Below are positions 8,097 to 19,000 of a stretch of DNA of 40,670 nt, piece after piece. Each line of letters starts with the position of its first letter. Position 1 is the stretch's first letter. Made by a program: the position numbers and the translations under genes. The notes beneath the pieces were generated by a model. It worked only from the letters and a program-made list of their open reading frames with translations, searched no databases and was not told the DNA's origin. Origin of the DNA: an uncultured Chlorobiaceae bacterium (GTDB lineage Bacteria > Bacteroidota > Chlorobiia > Chlorobiales > Chlorobiaceae); assembly GCA_903908555.1 (NCBI GenBank), contig CAIVSG010000248.1, positions 1 through 40,670 on the forward strand, read 5' to 3'.

Positions 8097-9239
8097 TTAA
8101 TTTATATAGCATAAACCAAGAACCTTTCCTGATGGAGTAATACTTAAATCTCCTCTCATCTTAACAGTGCGATATTTTTCCTTTTCCCCCTCTCCATATA
8201 CATCATTTCTCAATCTCGCAGTAATTTCAACAGATTCAACTTGACTTTTTTTCTTATAACTATTAATAATTTCAAACTTTTGATCAATTAGCATATCAAA
8301 AATATCATACATCATACCATAAAAATAATACTGCCCGTTCGTCAATTCAATCACTTCACCAAATCCAAAATCACCAGCAGTTGACTTTGAATTCATAGCT
8401 GAAAAAGGTGCATTCACTTTCTCATTATTAACACCAAACAATGCAAGTCCATCTAAATACTTATAATCAAATGAATAGGATATATCTCTAATTTTATTTG
8501 TAAGTCCTGAAAGGACGCTAAATCTCCCCAACGTCCTTAACTCTCTGTAATAATAAGAAAGTCTTGCTAGCAATCGATATTTTTCGGGAGACATGTCGTA
8601 TTTATCCCCTTCAGGGTCAAGTATCCTACATATCGGCATTTCCCCACATACATCAGAAACAGAAACAATTACTCCGATACGAGAACTCTTGAAATTTGTC
8701 CTTTTTGCTTTTTCTATCTTTTTTTGTTCTATTTCTCCAGCTCGCCCAGAAACCTCAGATTTCCTATTTATATTTTTTACCACAGCCCCTTTAACTTCAA
8801 CTTCAATAAACTCTTTACCATTTGATGCTATCTCAAAATCAAGGTCTTTTTTATTAGATACAGGAATTTTCTCCCAATCAGCTTCCGTCAGATCATACAA
8901 TTTGCTGACAAGCGACAATCCACCGCCAATGCCTATTGATTCCGTAAGATGACTATCTCTATCGTCTGCTTGACCAAAAGCAGAACATATTAACCCATCA
9001 TTAGTAGAAAAATACTCTTTAAAATTTGACAACCTATTGTGAATCTTTGATTTTAATTCTTGATATGTTCGCCAACCTTCATATCTTTTCTGTTCACGAA
9101 ACAATGCATAACAATGAAATTCTTCTTCAGGAACAGTAAAACCGTTTGTAACTATTTTTTCAATTGCATCATAACACGAATAGCGTTCAAGTAAACGCTT
9201 ATGTTCCTCATTATAATATTCGGCCCTAAAACGGTACAT
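8097..9239 (-). CDS. putative PD-(D/E)XK nuclease-like protein of the DISARM-like operon
   Basis: 380 residues. 'LDFEIASNGKEFIEVEVKG' fits a PD-(D/E)XK core: Asp134, Glu148, Lys150, with Glu100 as a possible helix-1 Glu. After it come a basic segment ('EQKKIEKAKRTN') and a beta strand ('IGVIVSVSDVCG'). The rest is unfamiliar, with an aromatic-rich C-terminal half. I set the start at ATG 9239; a TTG two codons upstream is also in frame. The gene follows the methylase stop by 36 bases on the same strand, where DISARM systems would carry the PLD nuclease DrmC. A DNA-cleaving role is inference from the motif and position. The gene is AT-rich, unlike most of the methylase and helicase genes, so it may have joined the operon separately. 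Confidence 0.6.
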   Translation of the reverse strand: MYRFRAEYYNEEHKRLLERYSCYDAIEKIVTNGFTVPEEEFHCYALFREQKRYEGWRTYQELKSKIHNRLSNFKEYFSTNDGLICSAFGQADDRDSHLTESIGIGGGLSLVSKLYDLTEADWEKIPVSNKKDLDFEIASNGKEFIEVEVKGAVVKNINRKSEVSGRAGEIEQKKIEKAKRTNFKSSRIGVIVSVSDVCGEMPICRILDPEGDKYDMSPEKYRLLARLSYYYRELRTLGRFSVLSGLTNKIRDISYSFDYKYLDGLALFGVNNEKVNAPFSAMNSKSTAGDFGFGEVIELTNGQYYFYGMMYDIFDMLIDQKFEIINSYKKKSQVESVEITARLRNDVYGEGEKEKYRTVKMRGDLSITPSGKVLGLCYIN

Positions 9240-9275
9240 AGTCAAAACAGTTTTTATTTACAACAATACGCTGAA

Positions 9276-12200
9276 CTATAGTTCAAACCCTATTTGTCCA
9301 TTTATTTCTGTTTCACAGTCTCTTGCTTTCTCCGTTCTCTTTCCTTTCTTCTCCCATAATCCTTCCGCCACTTCCCGCTCGTGAATCTCGTGATTCAGCT
9401 CAAGTAGCCGCTTGAGTATTTCGCGACGAGCGTCGGGGTGGATGGTGTAACGGACTCGGTCGTTTTCGGGGAGGTATTCGACTTCATAGAAGTCGTTGTG
9501 GAGGTTGATGTCTGACCATCCGTATGCTTCGAGGACGGCGTTGTCCATCTGGACATGGAGGTCGCGAAGTTTCAGGATGCCGGTAACGGCTTCGTTGAAG
9601 GGGATTGTGCTGGGTGTTTTTGCGAGGTGTTTGCGTAGGTGTGCAGCATCTTTTCCAAGAAGTTTCTGAAAGGCTTTCTCATCATCAAGCTGTTCTTCTT
9701 CAGGTGTTACCTGCCGCAGCAGTCGGGCATGGAAAAGATTATAGGTTTTGGTGAGGCCAAGTTGTATCGTAAGCATCAATTGCTTGCGATGTTCGTGATA
9801 GATCTCTCCTAAATTTGTTAATCTAAAAACATTGCTATTCTCAAGAAACTCCAAAAATGGGTAGTTATTTATAATATCAGATGGGGCGTATATCAAATCA
9901 GATTTTAATGTAGTTCCATATTTCCATGCCCATGCAGAATGGATATTAGAATGGAGTACAGCAAAGAAAACAAAACTATCACTAGGAAAAACAGTAAGAT
10001 TTGCACTAAAAACATAATGCGCCGATATCCTTGCAAATGCCAAAGTTTTACTTGTTCTTGCTGCTGCAAGAACAAATTCATTTCCTTTAATTTTTTCGTA
10101 TAAGCTTACTGCTTTCTCAGCAAATTGCCACCAATTATCTCTATAAATTTTACGTTTTACCTTGTCTCTTTCTGGCTTTACCTTGTTTTTAACTAACTCA
10201 AAGCAATCTTGATATTTACTGGCAGCCTCGTAATCTAAATTCTTAAAATCAATTACAAACCTTTTAGCGGTCTGATTTACTGTGCTATTCAAATCGCCGC
10301 CATTCATGTACGGCTTAATAATTAAATTATTCTGTTCTACTTGTAAATAATTATTAGCCTCTTCTTTTGTCAAAACAAACCCTTCACCACTCAGAACTGA
10401 ACCGCAATAAGCAAGTTCAAGATTTTTATTCAGGGTATACGGTGCTAGATCATTAGAATCTTCAAAATATATTGATATGAATTTAACCGATTTATTATTT
10501 AGAATACGTGCACTTAGCCAACGACCTTTGTGCAACGATAATAATGTAATCTTAACATTTGCTTTCCCTGGCCATGATATGTTATCCGCAACATAAACTA
10601 TTTCTGCTCGATTATTTAATAGAAACTCAAGCCCACCCCTTCTTGAATCTCCCTGAGAAATAGTATTCGTAGTTATAATGGATAAAAATCCTTTTTCTTT
10701 TTGAAGATCATATATTCTTCTTATAAAGTATACAACAAAATCCAACCCTCCCTCTGATGGAGAAAAGTAATATTTAATTGCATTTAAATATTGATCTCCA
10801 AAATAGCCGGAAATTCTTTTCCCGCCCAAATACGGCGGGTTACCAAGAATCACATCAAAGCCATTGATTGTATGGTCATCACCCATTGATTTGGATGCAA
10901 ATACCTCCGGAAATTCCAGAAACCAGTGAAAAAAGTGGTGAGATGAAGACTGGTTAAAAACATCAACTTCAAGGGCGAATGGAACAGCCTGTCCACCTCT
11001 GAGGTAACTGAAGTATGCTTTGTCGGTCACGATAGACTCTCTATGCTCATGTGTCTTTGGTACAAAAAACTGCATGACCTGCATGTCGGCAAGGAGCTTT
11101 AGAGTATGGAGCGCTTTGCCATGCTGAAGATTGCGATAGGCTTTCGCTTTGGCCTCAATCTCTTCTGGTGTGTGTTCGGGTAAAGCATTGAAGGTTTGCA
11201 ACTGAATCATCAATTGCTCCATTTTATGCATCACATCGTGGTTTGCACCGAGCATCAACTGCAACCCTAACGAACCGGTTTCAGCTTCGCGCTGTTTGCG
11301 CTCTGCCTTGTTGCGTTTGGCCATTGCAGAGGCAATCAGTTTATCGTCACCCGGAAGCGCCTTGAAGGCTTCGTCGGCTATTCCTTTGTAGAGCTCTTCC
11401 TGATGAGCAAGGCCGACAATGGCGTCACCGCATTTGATGTGGTGGTCGAGGAAGTTGAGCGGTTCGCCCGGGTTATGCGCTTCAAGCCAGAGCGCTACTT
11501 TGCAGAGGTCTACCGCGAGAGGGTTTTTATCGACCCCGTAGATGCAGATACGGATGACGTCGCGCAAAGCGTGGCGCAGGGCGGTTGGTGAGGGTTGATC
11601 TTCGTTGGTTCTTACCCTTGCCAGTTCGATGGCTATCTTTCGGGCGGCAGAGAGGAGGATGTGCCCGCTGCCGCATGCGACGTCGCAAACCTTTATGGAG
11701 AGAAGCGCTTGTTCGGGATTTGGTGCCGTGAGTTTCTCTTCGATGACATAGTCGAGAGAGTACTTTATGAGCGGCTTGACCAGTTCTTCTGGGGTGTAGT
11801 GGGCGCCTGATTCCCCTCGTTTTTTACCCTCTTTGAAGGTAAACTGCGTTTTGCCGTTGATCTCTCTGAATTCGGCATCGTATTCAAGCAACCCTTCATA
11901 GACCGAGCCAAACTCTTCGACGTCGAGGTCTGAGTAGTTGACCCGAACTTGTTGCTTTTGTTCGTTTTCGAAAAAGGTGAGGCGGCGGATCACTTTCAGG
12001 AGTGATTCGTTACTGAGGGAGAGTGTTGGCAGTTTACCGAGAGCAATTGAACTGAATATACCGGAGCCGAGAGGCTTGATCCCAAGCCTTTCTCCGTAAA
12101 AGCCATCTTCGAAGAGACGGAAGGTGGCTTTCAGTCCCTGCCAGAGATCATGCTTGCGACCATCAACAGAGTGCAGCTTCGCTGCCAGTTTTCGCAAACG

Positions 12201-13175
12201 CTCAATGCTATAATAGTCGTAATAGAGTTTGCGTTGACGCTGAAGCTCCTCATCCTTTGTTTCCGCATAGACGAGGTTGCGCTCTTCAATAACAATGAGA
12301 AAGAGAATGCGGTAGATCAGCTGAAGTTGTTCTCCATAAAAGTCAGCTGGTTTCATAATGCCTTGGGCTATCTCTTGCCTGAGGTCATCATTGCGAGGGT
12401 GACTGAGAAAACCGTTGGCAAGGTCGAGGATGGATTGTTCAACTGCTTTACTGAGGTTTGCCCGAATGCGTGAGCCGGTTGCAAGCGATTGCTGGTGGTA
12501 GTATTCAATCGGGGAGTTCTCTGTTTCATCAGGATTTTTCGGCATCCTTGTAGCATGGAGCAATCGGAAGAGGATGGCGAAATCTGCATAAAGCTCCTCT
12601 TCCATCATTTTCTCGAGGTTGAACTCAAGATAGCTCAGCCTTACCAGGCGGGTTGCATCCCTCAGCAGGCGAAGGTAACGGCCGTTCGTAACGAGAGCAT
12701 AGGTGTGCTCGGTATTGTTCAGGTACTCCTGAACCAGTGCATGAGGCCCGAGACGAGGCCCGCCCGATTCCCTGCGCCGGTCAAGATCGTCGTTCAGTCC
12801 CATGATGTGAATGGGAAAGCTGTGCAGGTTTGCCGCAACATGGCTTATGGCATAGCTCTTCCCGGTATCGGGTTGGACGAAAGCCTGAGCTTTTTCAACG
12901 TCGTAGCCCAGAATACGAAGCAGCGGGATCATCCATGAGTTACGGGTTTCACTGGCTCCACTGTCGCTTTGATTGAGTCGCGCAGCACGAAGTGTGAAGG
13001 CTGTATAGTGGGCTTTTGCAGCACTCCACGCTACACCGATTTCATCACGGACAGCAGTTTTCCTATCGAGGGCGAAATCCCCCGGGGTCTGAAACTTTTC
13101 ATCATCGTTCCTGATCTTGTTGATGATCTCGGATGAGATGATGTTGCCCTGTATGGTAATGCTGCTGAAAGCCAT
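9276..13175 (-). CDS. large N6-adenine DNA methyltransferase, DrmMI/PglX-like
   Basis: 1299 residues. A ~450-residue helical N-terminal part is followed by the class I methylase core: 'GAHYTPEELVKPLI', SAM-binding motif I 'VCDVACGSGHILLSA' (about residue 500), 'YGVDKNPLAVDLCKVALWLE', and motif IV NPPY at about 776-779 in 'FDVILGNPPYLGGKR'. This gamma-type order methylates adenine N6. The C-terminal ~520 residues hold the target-recognition region. The size and architecture match DISARM DrmMI and BREX PglX proteins that mark self DNA. It follows the SNF2 gene by 38 bases. Bases ~9790-10830 (residues ~780-1130) are strikingly AT-rich compared with both flanks, as if a recognition module had been exchanged. 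The frame is intact. Confidence 0.92.
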   Translation of the reverse strand: MAFSSITIQGNIISSEIINKIRNDDEKFQTPGDFALDRKTAVRDEIGVAWSAAKAHYTAFTLRAARLNQSDSGASETRNSWMIPLLRILGYDVEKAQAFVQPDTGKSYAISHVAANLHSFPIHIMGLNDDLDRRRESGGPRLGPHALVQEYLNNTEHTYALVTNGRYLRLLRDATRLVRLSYLEFNLEKMMEEELYADFAILFRLLHATRMPKNPDETENSPIEYYHQQSLATGSRIRANLSKAVEQSILDLANGFLSHPRNDDLRQEIAQGIMKPADFYGEQLQLIYRILFLIVIEERNLVYAETKDEELQRQRKLYYDYYSIERLRKLAAKLHSVDGRKHDLWQGLKATFRLFEDGFYGERLGIKPLGSGIFSSIALGKLPTLSLSNESLLKVIRRLTFFENEQKQQVRVNYSDLDVEEFGSVYEGLLEYDAEFREINGKTQFTFKEGKKRGESGAHYTPEELVKPLIKYSLDYVIEEKLTAPNPEQALLSIKVCDVACGSGHILLSAARKIAIELARVRTNEDQPSPTALRHALRDVIRICIYGVDKNPLAVDLCKVALWLEAHNPGEPLNFLDHHIKCGDAIVGLAHQEELYKGIADEAFKALPGDDKLIASAMAKRNKAERKQREAETGSLGLQLMLGANHDVMHKMEQLMIQLQTFNALPEHTPEEIEAKAKAYRNLQHGKALHTLKLLADMQVMQFFVPKTHEHRESIVTDKAYFSYLRGGQAVPFALEVDVFNQSSSHHFFHWFLEFPEVFASKSMGDDHTINGFDVILGNPPYLGGKRISGYFGDQYLNAIKYYFSPSEGGLDFVVYFIRRIYDLQKEKGFLSIITTNTISQGDSRRGGLEFLLNNRAEIVYVADNISWPGKANVKITLLSLHKGRWLSARILNNKSVKFISIYFEDSNDLAPYTLNKNLELAYCGSVLSGEGFVLTKEEANNYLQVEQNNLIIKPYMNGGDLNSTVNQTAKRFVIDFKNLDYEAASKYQDCFELVKNKVKPERDKVKRKIYRDNWWQFAEKAVSLYEKIKGNEFVLAAARTSKTLAFARISAHYVFSANLTVFPSDSFVFFAVLHSNIHSAWAWKYGTTLKSDLIYAPSDIINNYPFLEFLENSNVFRLTNLGEIYHEHRKQLMLTIQLGLTKTYNLFHARLLRQVTPEEEQLDDEKAFQKLLGKDAAHLRKHLAKTPSTIPFNEAVTGILKLRDLHVQMDNAVLEAYGWSDINLHNDFYEVEYLPENDRVRYTIHPDARREILKRLLELNHEIHEREVAEGLWEKKGKRTEKARDCETEINGQIGFEL

Positions 13176-13213
13176 CTGGTTAACTTTTTTCTTTTATGCT
13201 GATTCAGCTGCTC

Positions 13214-16048
13214 TTAAAAAAGAGTTTGGGGAACCGGGTTAAGCACATAAACGCCAATGATATCCGGCGGTAGTACCGGATGAACAGCTTCATAGCGCTT
13301 GCCTCCAACCAGATCCTTGAACCTTCCATGTGCCTCAACAAGGTGTTCTGCCCTTTTTTCGGCTTCGGCTTTGAACTGTTCAGTTTTCGCATGAAAAACC
13401 TGCTGTTCATTTTCAAAAATGGTCTCCTGCATTTCGATTGGGAGGTTTGCTTTCGAGGTGGCTTCAATCAGCAGCCTTTTAGCTTCTTCAGGTGCAAGCA
13501 CTCCTTTATCTTGATCGCTGCCTTGGTATCCCCAGAGTGACATCTCTTCTGAAATAACCTCCATTTTCCCGCTGACCTCTCTTATGACATTGCGTACACG
13601 GAACTGAACAAGGGTTGTTTTAATCGATACACTATCGGTTTGAATGACCGAAGCTCTTGCAACCCGTTTATACCCTGGTCTCGGTTCAAAGGCAAGAGAG
13701 AGAATGAACTGGCTCAATTGTTCAACGAAAAGATGGTTTCTGCCGATATAGCCATACCCGGCTGGAGTGGGTGATGCAAAGCTGACTCTCGCGGGTTTTG
13801 ATGCAAAAGAAGCAAAATGGATTTTCAGATGCTCAGGCAAATTGGTAAGCGTCAGCAGGTATCCGGTTTTATCTCGTTGAACCGAACCGCCAAGATGCAC
13901 TACCGCTGCAAGAACAAAGGTTTCCACCGACTGAGGGTTACCGATGGCCTCATCAATCTCATCAAGGCTCTGGTTGATTGCCTCACGGTCAATACTTTCA
14001 TGGGCAAAGATCGAACGAAGATTTTCAGCTTTTTTTCTGGCGACTTCAAGTTCGTTGGTAAACAACTCATCGGCAAAGAGAGTAATCTGCCTGCCATCCT
14101 CAGCTTTTGTATCGGTTTCGAGCAAGACATCCTTGATAACCGCATCCATGATGGAGGTTGAATCCTCACCAAGAGAGATACTGACACCGGTAGTTTTCTG
14201 GATATCCCGGACTTTGCGGATGAGGATTTTCAGAACAATGCGGTCAATAGGGTTGTCATCACCCCAGAGCAAAAGAGTTTTGACCAGCTTCGACTCCTGG
14301 CCAAACCGGTCAACTCGACCCTCCCTCTGTTCAATGCGGTTGGGGTTCCAGGGCAGATCGTAATGAAGCACAGCGGTAAAGAGCTGCTGCAGGTTAATGC
14401 CTTCACTCAGGCAATCAGTTGCAACCATTACTCGTTGCGCAGAACCGCCCATGAGGTTGATTTTTTCCCTGCGTTGTTCATCGGCAAGTTCAGAAGTAAC
14501 AACCTGAATATCAACTGATTCCGGCAGGGCACTTTTCAGTAACGAACCGATATAGTTCGCTGTGGCAATGTATCGGCAAAACACGATAGGGTTAAAGCCT
14601 TCATTGAGCCAGATTTTAATAAACTCGATAGCCCGCTTTGCTTTCCAGTCGTGCTCAATGCCGGACAATCGTTCAGCTTTGCTGCAAAGCAGTGAGAGTG
14701 CAGCTATTTCATTGTTGCTCAGCTCTGCGTTATCAAGAAGCTCAGTATTGCCTGTATCGTTCTCATCACTGAGTGATTCAATGAGAGGATTTCGCTCCTG
14801 TTGCCCGAATATATCGCGCTCATCCTGTTCAAGCTTTCTCTGCTGCCGGTTTTGCAGCATTTCTATTGCCGCGGCAGGGCTCGACATCACTCCTCGGAGC
14901 AATGCCAGCGCAGCCCAATACCGGATTCTCGACGAGCGATGCTTTGAACCCTCTTTGCTTATTCCTCGGGCAAATTCAAGAATATCGCGGTAGAACTGCT
15001 CATAACGCTCCGAAAGCTTATAGGCGATCTCTTTGGGATCCCGCTCTGGAAAAGGGGTCTCTTCATTGCCGTTGGTGCGGTGCCATCTGACAATATTTTC
15101 ACGCTTTCGCTGTATGAAGTGGCGGGCTATCTTCCGTCGTTTTGTCTGGTCAATCTGATCAAGAGCGAACGACTCAAACTCCCTGCTCAAGAGACCGAGA
15201 ATCGATTGAAACTCCACATCCTTTCCGCTGTGGGGTGTTGCCGTAAGCAATACAAGATGCTGTGACTCTTTTTTTGCGATCTCATGCAGAAGCCTGTAGC
15301 GTTGCTGCTGGGAATTTGATGTTGCACCGGCAGGTTTTGCACAGGTGTGCACTTCATCAACAATGACAAGTTCAGGGCAGTCATTGAGAAAAATCCGCAT
15401 CCGGGTATCTGACTTGACGTAGTCGATTGATATCACCTGATAGGGAATATGGTGAAATACAGACCTATCGTCGGGCAGTTTGCGATCGAGGCTTGCAGCT
15501 GTGCTGGTACGAATGATTTCAGCTTCGATATCAAGCTTGTCTTTCATCTCCTGCTGCCATTGTTCGCAGAGATGCGGCAGGCAGATCACGGCAAAACGTT
15601 TGATTTCACCCCGTTCCATCATCTCCCTGATAATCATCAAGGCTTCGATGGTTTTGCCTATACCGACGTCGTCAGCTATCAGCAACCTGACCGTATCCTG
15701 CTTGAGAGCCATGACAAGCGGGACAATCTGATACGATCGGGGCCTGAATCCCAGTTTTCCCATACAACGGAAAGGGCCGCTGGCATTCCGAAATAACAGC
15801 CTGGTTGCATCAAACAGCATCTTTGCTGACTGGAAATCGTCAAGATCGTCTATCTCTGGAGGCGGGAAAGTTGCATCAGCGATATCGTCACCTGGTATTT
15901 GAAGTGGCAGGTAAACTCCTGTAATTTCATCATCGGATCCACCCATAGGTTTCAGCATGATCAACTCTTTATCGGCAGATGGAAGGACAATCCATTCCCG
16001 GTCGCGATAGGTTACCAGTTTGCCGGGTTTATATTCGGTCACATTCAT
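13214..16048 (-). CDS. SNF2-family helicase, DrmD-like
   Basis: 944 residues. The SF2/SNF2 motifs are complete: 'FRPRSYQIVPL' (Q-like motif), Walker A in DDVGIGKT at 126-133, DEVH at 231-234, 'LLTATPHSGKD' (motif III), and the second RecA lobe ending 'SEGINLQQLFTAVLHYDLPWNPNRIEQREGRVDRFGQ' at roughly 545-585. The C-terminal ~350 residues are specific to this type and contain coiled-coil-like stretches. These ATPases partner a large adenine methylase in DISARM class 1 (DrmD) and in BREX type 3 (BrxHII). I chose the ATG at 16048, one base after the upstream helicase's stop (TGA at 16050-16052); an upstream in-frame ATG at 16123 would give a 74-base overlap and unfamiliar extra residues. Neither has a clear Shine-Dalgarno. 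Confidence 0.9.
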   Translation of the reverse strand: MNVTEYKPGKLVTYRDREWIVLPSADKELIMLKPMGGSDDEITGVYLPLQIPGDDIADATFPPPEIDDLDDFQSAKMLFDATRLLFRNASGPFRCMGKLGFRPRSYQIVPLVMALKQDTVRLLIADDVGIGKTIEALMIIREMMERGEIKRFAVICLPHLCEQWQQEMKDKLDIEAEIIRTSTAASLDRKLPDDRSVFHHIPYQVISIDYVKSDTRMRIFLNDCPELVIVDEVHTCAKPAGATSNSQQQRYRLLHEIAKKESQHLVLLTATPHSGKDVEFQSILGLLSREFESFALDQIDQTKRRKIARHFIQRKRENIVRWHRTNGNEETPFPERDPKEIAYKLSERYEQFYRDILEFARGISKEGSKHRSSRIRYWAALALLRGVMSSPAAAIEMLQNRQQRKLEQDERDIFGQQERNPLIESLSDENDTGNTELLDNAELSNNEIAALSLLCSKAERLSGIEHDWKAKRAIEFIKIWLNEGFNPIVFCRYIATANYIGSLLKSALPESVDIQVVTSELADEQRREKINLMGGSAQRVMVATDCLSEGINLQQLFTAVLHYDLPWNPNRIEQREGRVDRFGQESKLVKTLLLWGDDNPIDRIVLKILIRKVRDIQKTTGVSISLGEDSTSIMDAVIKDVLLETDTKAEDGRQITLFADELFTNELEVARKKAENLRSIFAHESIDREAINQSLDEIDEAIGNPQSVETFVLAAVVHLGGSVQRDKTGYLLTLTNLPEHLKIHFASFASKPARVSFASPTPAGYGYIGRNHLFVEQLSQFILSLAFEPRPGYKRVARASVIQTDSVSIKTTLVQFRVRNVIREVSGKMEVISEEMSLWGYQGSDQDKGVLAPEEAKRLLIEATSKANLPIEMQETIFENEQQVFHAKTEQFKAEAEKRAEHLVEAHGRFKDLVGGKRYEAVHPVLPPDIIGVYVLNPVPQTLF

Positions 16049-16049
16049 A

Positions 16050-19000
16050 TCAGCGTATTTTTCTGAAAATGTCTTTCCGCCGCTCAATAAGTAATTCGAG
16101 CGATTCCCTGTAATGCCATTCAATCACATCATAACCGGCGTCCCTGCAAGTCTGGCGTTTGCGCAGGTCATCTTCCTTGATACTTTGCCTGTCGTGTACC
16201 GACCCATCACAAAAAACCAGAGTGAAGCCTATCGCTGTCTTGTAGACAAAATCAGCACTGACATAGCATTTCGGCACATTGAATTGTGCCTTGTCTGGTA
16301 AGGCAATACCATTTTTATAAAGATATTCTATGAAAGGCTTTTCTGTTGACGAATTGAGGTCGTAATTATCAAACAGATATTGGTATTGCTCATCCAGTGA
16401 TTTACCTCCCTGTTGAGGGTCTATAGTGCACTCCATCAATCGTTCCAGCGCATCTTTTATGGCAAACCGATCCAATTGTTCATGGTAGCGCTGATTGTAA
16501 TAAGAGAGCAGGTCATCATAGGATGCTTTGGGAAGTTCAGGACGACAATCCGTATGGGTTTCAGGATTAAAATGCATTGCCGTGTATGCTTCCAGAAAAA
16601 GATGCTTGAGATCAGGGGGACTGGCGATAAGCTGTGACAGAATACCAAGGCTGCCCTCTGAGGCTTCATACACAAGAATGTTCTTTTCTTCACCTTTACC
16701 CATAATCCAGACACCGATCTCTCCTTCTTCAATCTGAAACTTCCGCTCAAGCGCCCGTTTCAGCGCAAAAGAAAGGGAAACCACACCCTCTTTATCGAGC
16801 CCAAGTTCTTTGATCGGCTGGATGTAGAGAATATCAGCCGTATCGGTAGTATAGAGGCGGACATTCATAACCGGGTCTTCCGGATCGGGCTTTTCAAGTT
16901 CTTTTGCTCGTTTCCATCTGCCGGACTTTTTGCCGATGGCAAATCCATCATCTTTATTTTTCGAAATCTTCCAGCGTTTATTGATCTGAATCAATCGGGC
17001 GGCCTGATCATAGATAACCTGTAAAAGCGGTTGTCCTCCATCCGTGATGGGCACCTGTTTTGTTCCTGCTATTCCTTTGGCAAATGAGAAGTACTGCTCA
17101 ATATCGAAGCCGGTTGAGGTTCGCTCCTCCTCTTCACATGAAATTCGTTCCTGTGGGCGGGCTTCAGACTCTCCAAGTTCAAGCAGGTTATTGTAAATAG
17201 TTACGTTATCCTGTCCTTTAAGCTCTTCGTGCGTAATTGGATCATTGTTCACTCCTTTGCCATCATTGTCCAGCAAAGCGTATCCCGTCCGGTTGGAAAT
17301 CTTGATTGCATGCTGGTTGACATCGGCTTGCATTACCTGCATTCTCGTAATGCGGTACTTGCCACCGTTATGGTAAATAAGATTGTTAGGCCCGAACTCT
17401 TTTAAGGCAACAAAGCGAGGGCGTGAAATAAATTCACCCTTGTCCATATGCCGATAACCAAGGAAAGTACGGATAGGAAGGCGGGTAAAGTTATACCCCG
17501 GCAGAAACCCTTCAGCCGCAAGATAGCGGAATATGTAAAACTCCGAATCATTACCGTAGGCTCTCTTGTTATCATTCAGCAATAAAGAACGTTGACGCAT
17601 GCCGACATTTTCATCACGCTTGGCCTCATGTTTTTTAGGGTTGTCAGAGCTGACAGACGGGTCATCCAAAACAGCACGAGATATACCTATTAAATGATTA
17701 GCCCCCCGGTAAAGCTCCCGCCATCTGTTGAAGCTTTCATCAAACTGCGTTAAAAAACTTCGTGCATGAGTGGTGAACCAATCATCTGAATACCAGTAGG
17801 ATTCTTCTATTCCTGCAATTTCCGAGATAAACTGCCTGAAATTAAGAGCCCACTCAGCAGCATACGCATCAAGCTGCTGGTGTATATGAAGTGCTACTTC
17901 CACTTTTATTGGGAGTGTGGGTTGTTCTCTTACATCGAGGACATCATCAACGGAAGAGCGCATATCTTTCAATCCGAGTTCCATAAGGATGTATGCATTG
18001 AAATGGGAACGGACGAGCTCTTCGTTGGTCAAATCTATGTTCGGTGGTACAACCGAGCCGGATACCATTTTTGTGCTCTCTTTAAAATAGTTCCGGTCAT
18101 GTGGTGAGCCATTTGAGCAATAGGTAAAAATGAGCGCTGCCTGCCCGCTTCTGCCTGCCCGTCCGCTGCGCTGGGCGTAGTTGGCTGGGTTTGGAGGGAC
18201 GTTGCGCATATGAACGACATTAAGCTCTCGGATATCAATACCAAGCTCCATGGTTGGCGAACAGAACAATGCCGCAATTTCACCTTTCCTGAAACCATTT
18301 TCCCTCTCAATACGATCGGTATGGTTTAACTGACCGGTATGTTCCCTGCCTGTCAATGTTCGACCAAATGAGCTGAAATCCTGCTGATAAAATTTCTTGA
18401 AGAAGTCATTCGGTTTCTGCTGAATTGCGCCAAGATAACTTTGAGTGCGGACTTCATCAGGCAGAGTATCCCGACCATTGCCAAGTTCCCAGTAGATACT
18501 GTCGATTCGCAGACGAAACCCGACGCAATCACCTTTAGTGCCGTGGACCTTTTCAGATCGAAGAAAATGCCCACGTTCCAGCAGCAGACAGATCGCCTCA
18601 ATAGCATCAGAGAGGTCTGAGCCATGGAGTGAACCAATCGATTTTCTGCTTGAGTATCTTCTGATATACTTGCCAAGGTTACTCTGTGGGCCAACGCTGG
18701 CCGTATACATCCTGAAATTGGTTTCTCCAACGGAACGGGGAAGAAGAATATAGGGGGTATCTATTTTTTCATCCTGTTCGAGCGACCAGAGCTTGTTGTC
18801 ATCAAGGCGGTTTTTAAGACGCTCTTCGGTTTCAATCCTTTTGTCAGTGAGTTTGTAATATTCAAATGCATAGGAGGTTCTGAAAAAATTGAGAACCTGA
18901 AGCAGAATATCATACCTCTCCGTAGCGTGAAGTCCATCAAAGAAAGGAATGGTTTCAAAAAATTGATTCTGTTCCGAAAAATCCCGCAAGCGGCGATAGC

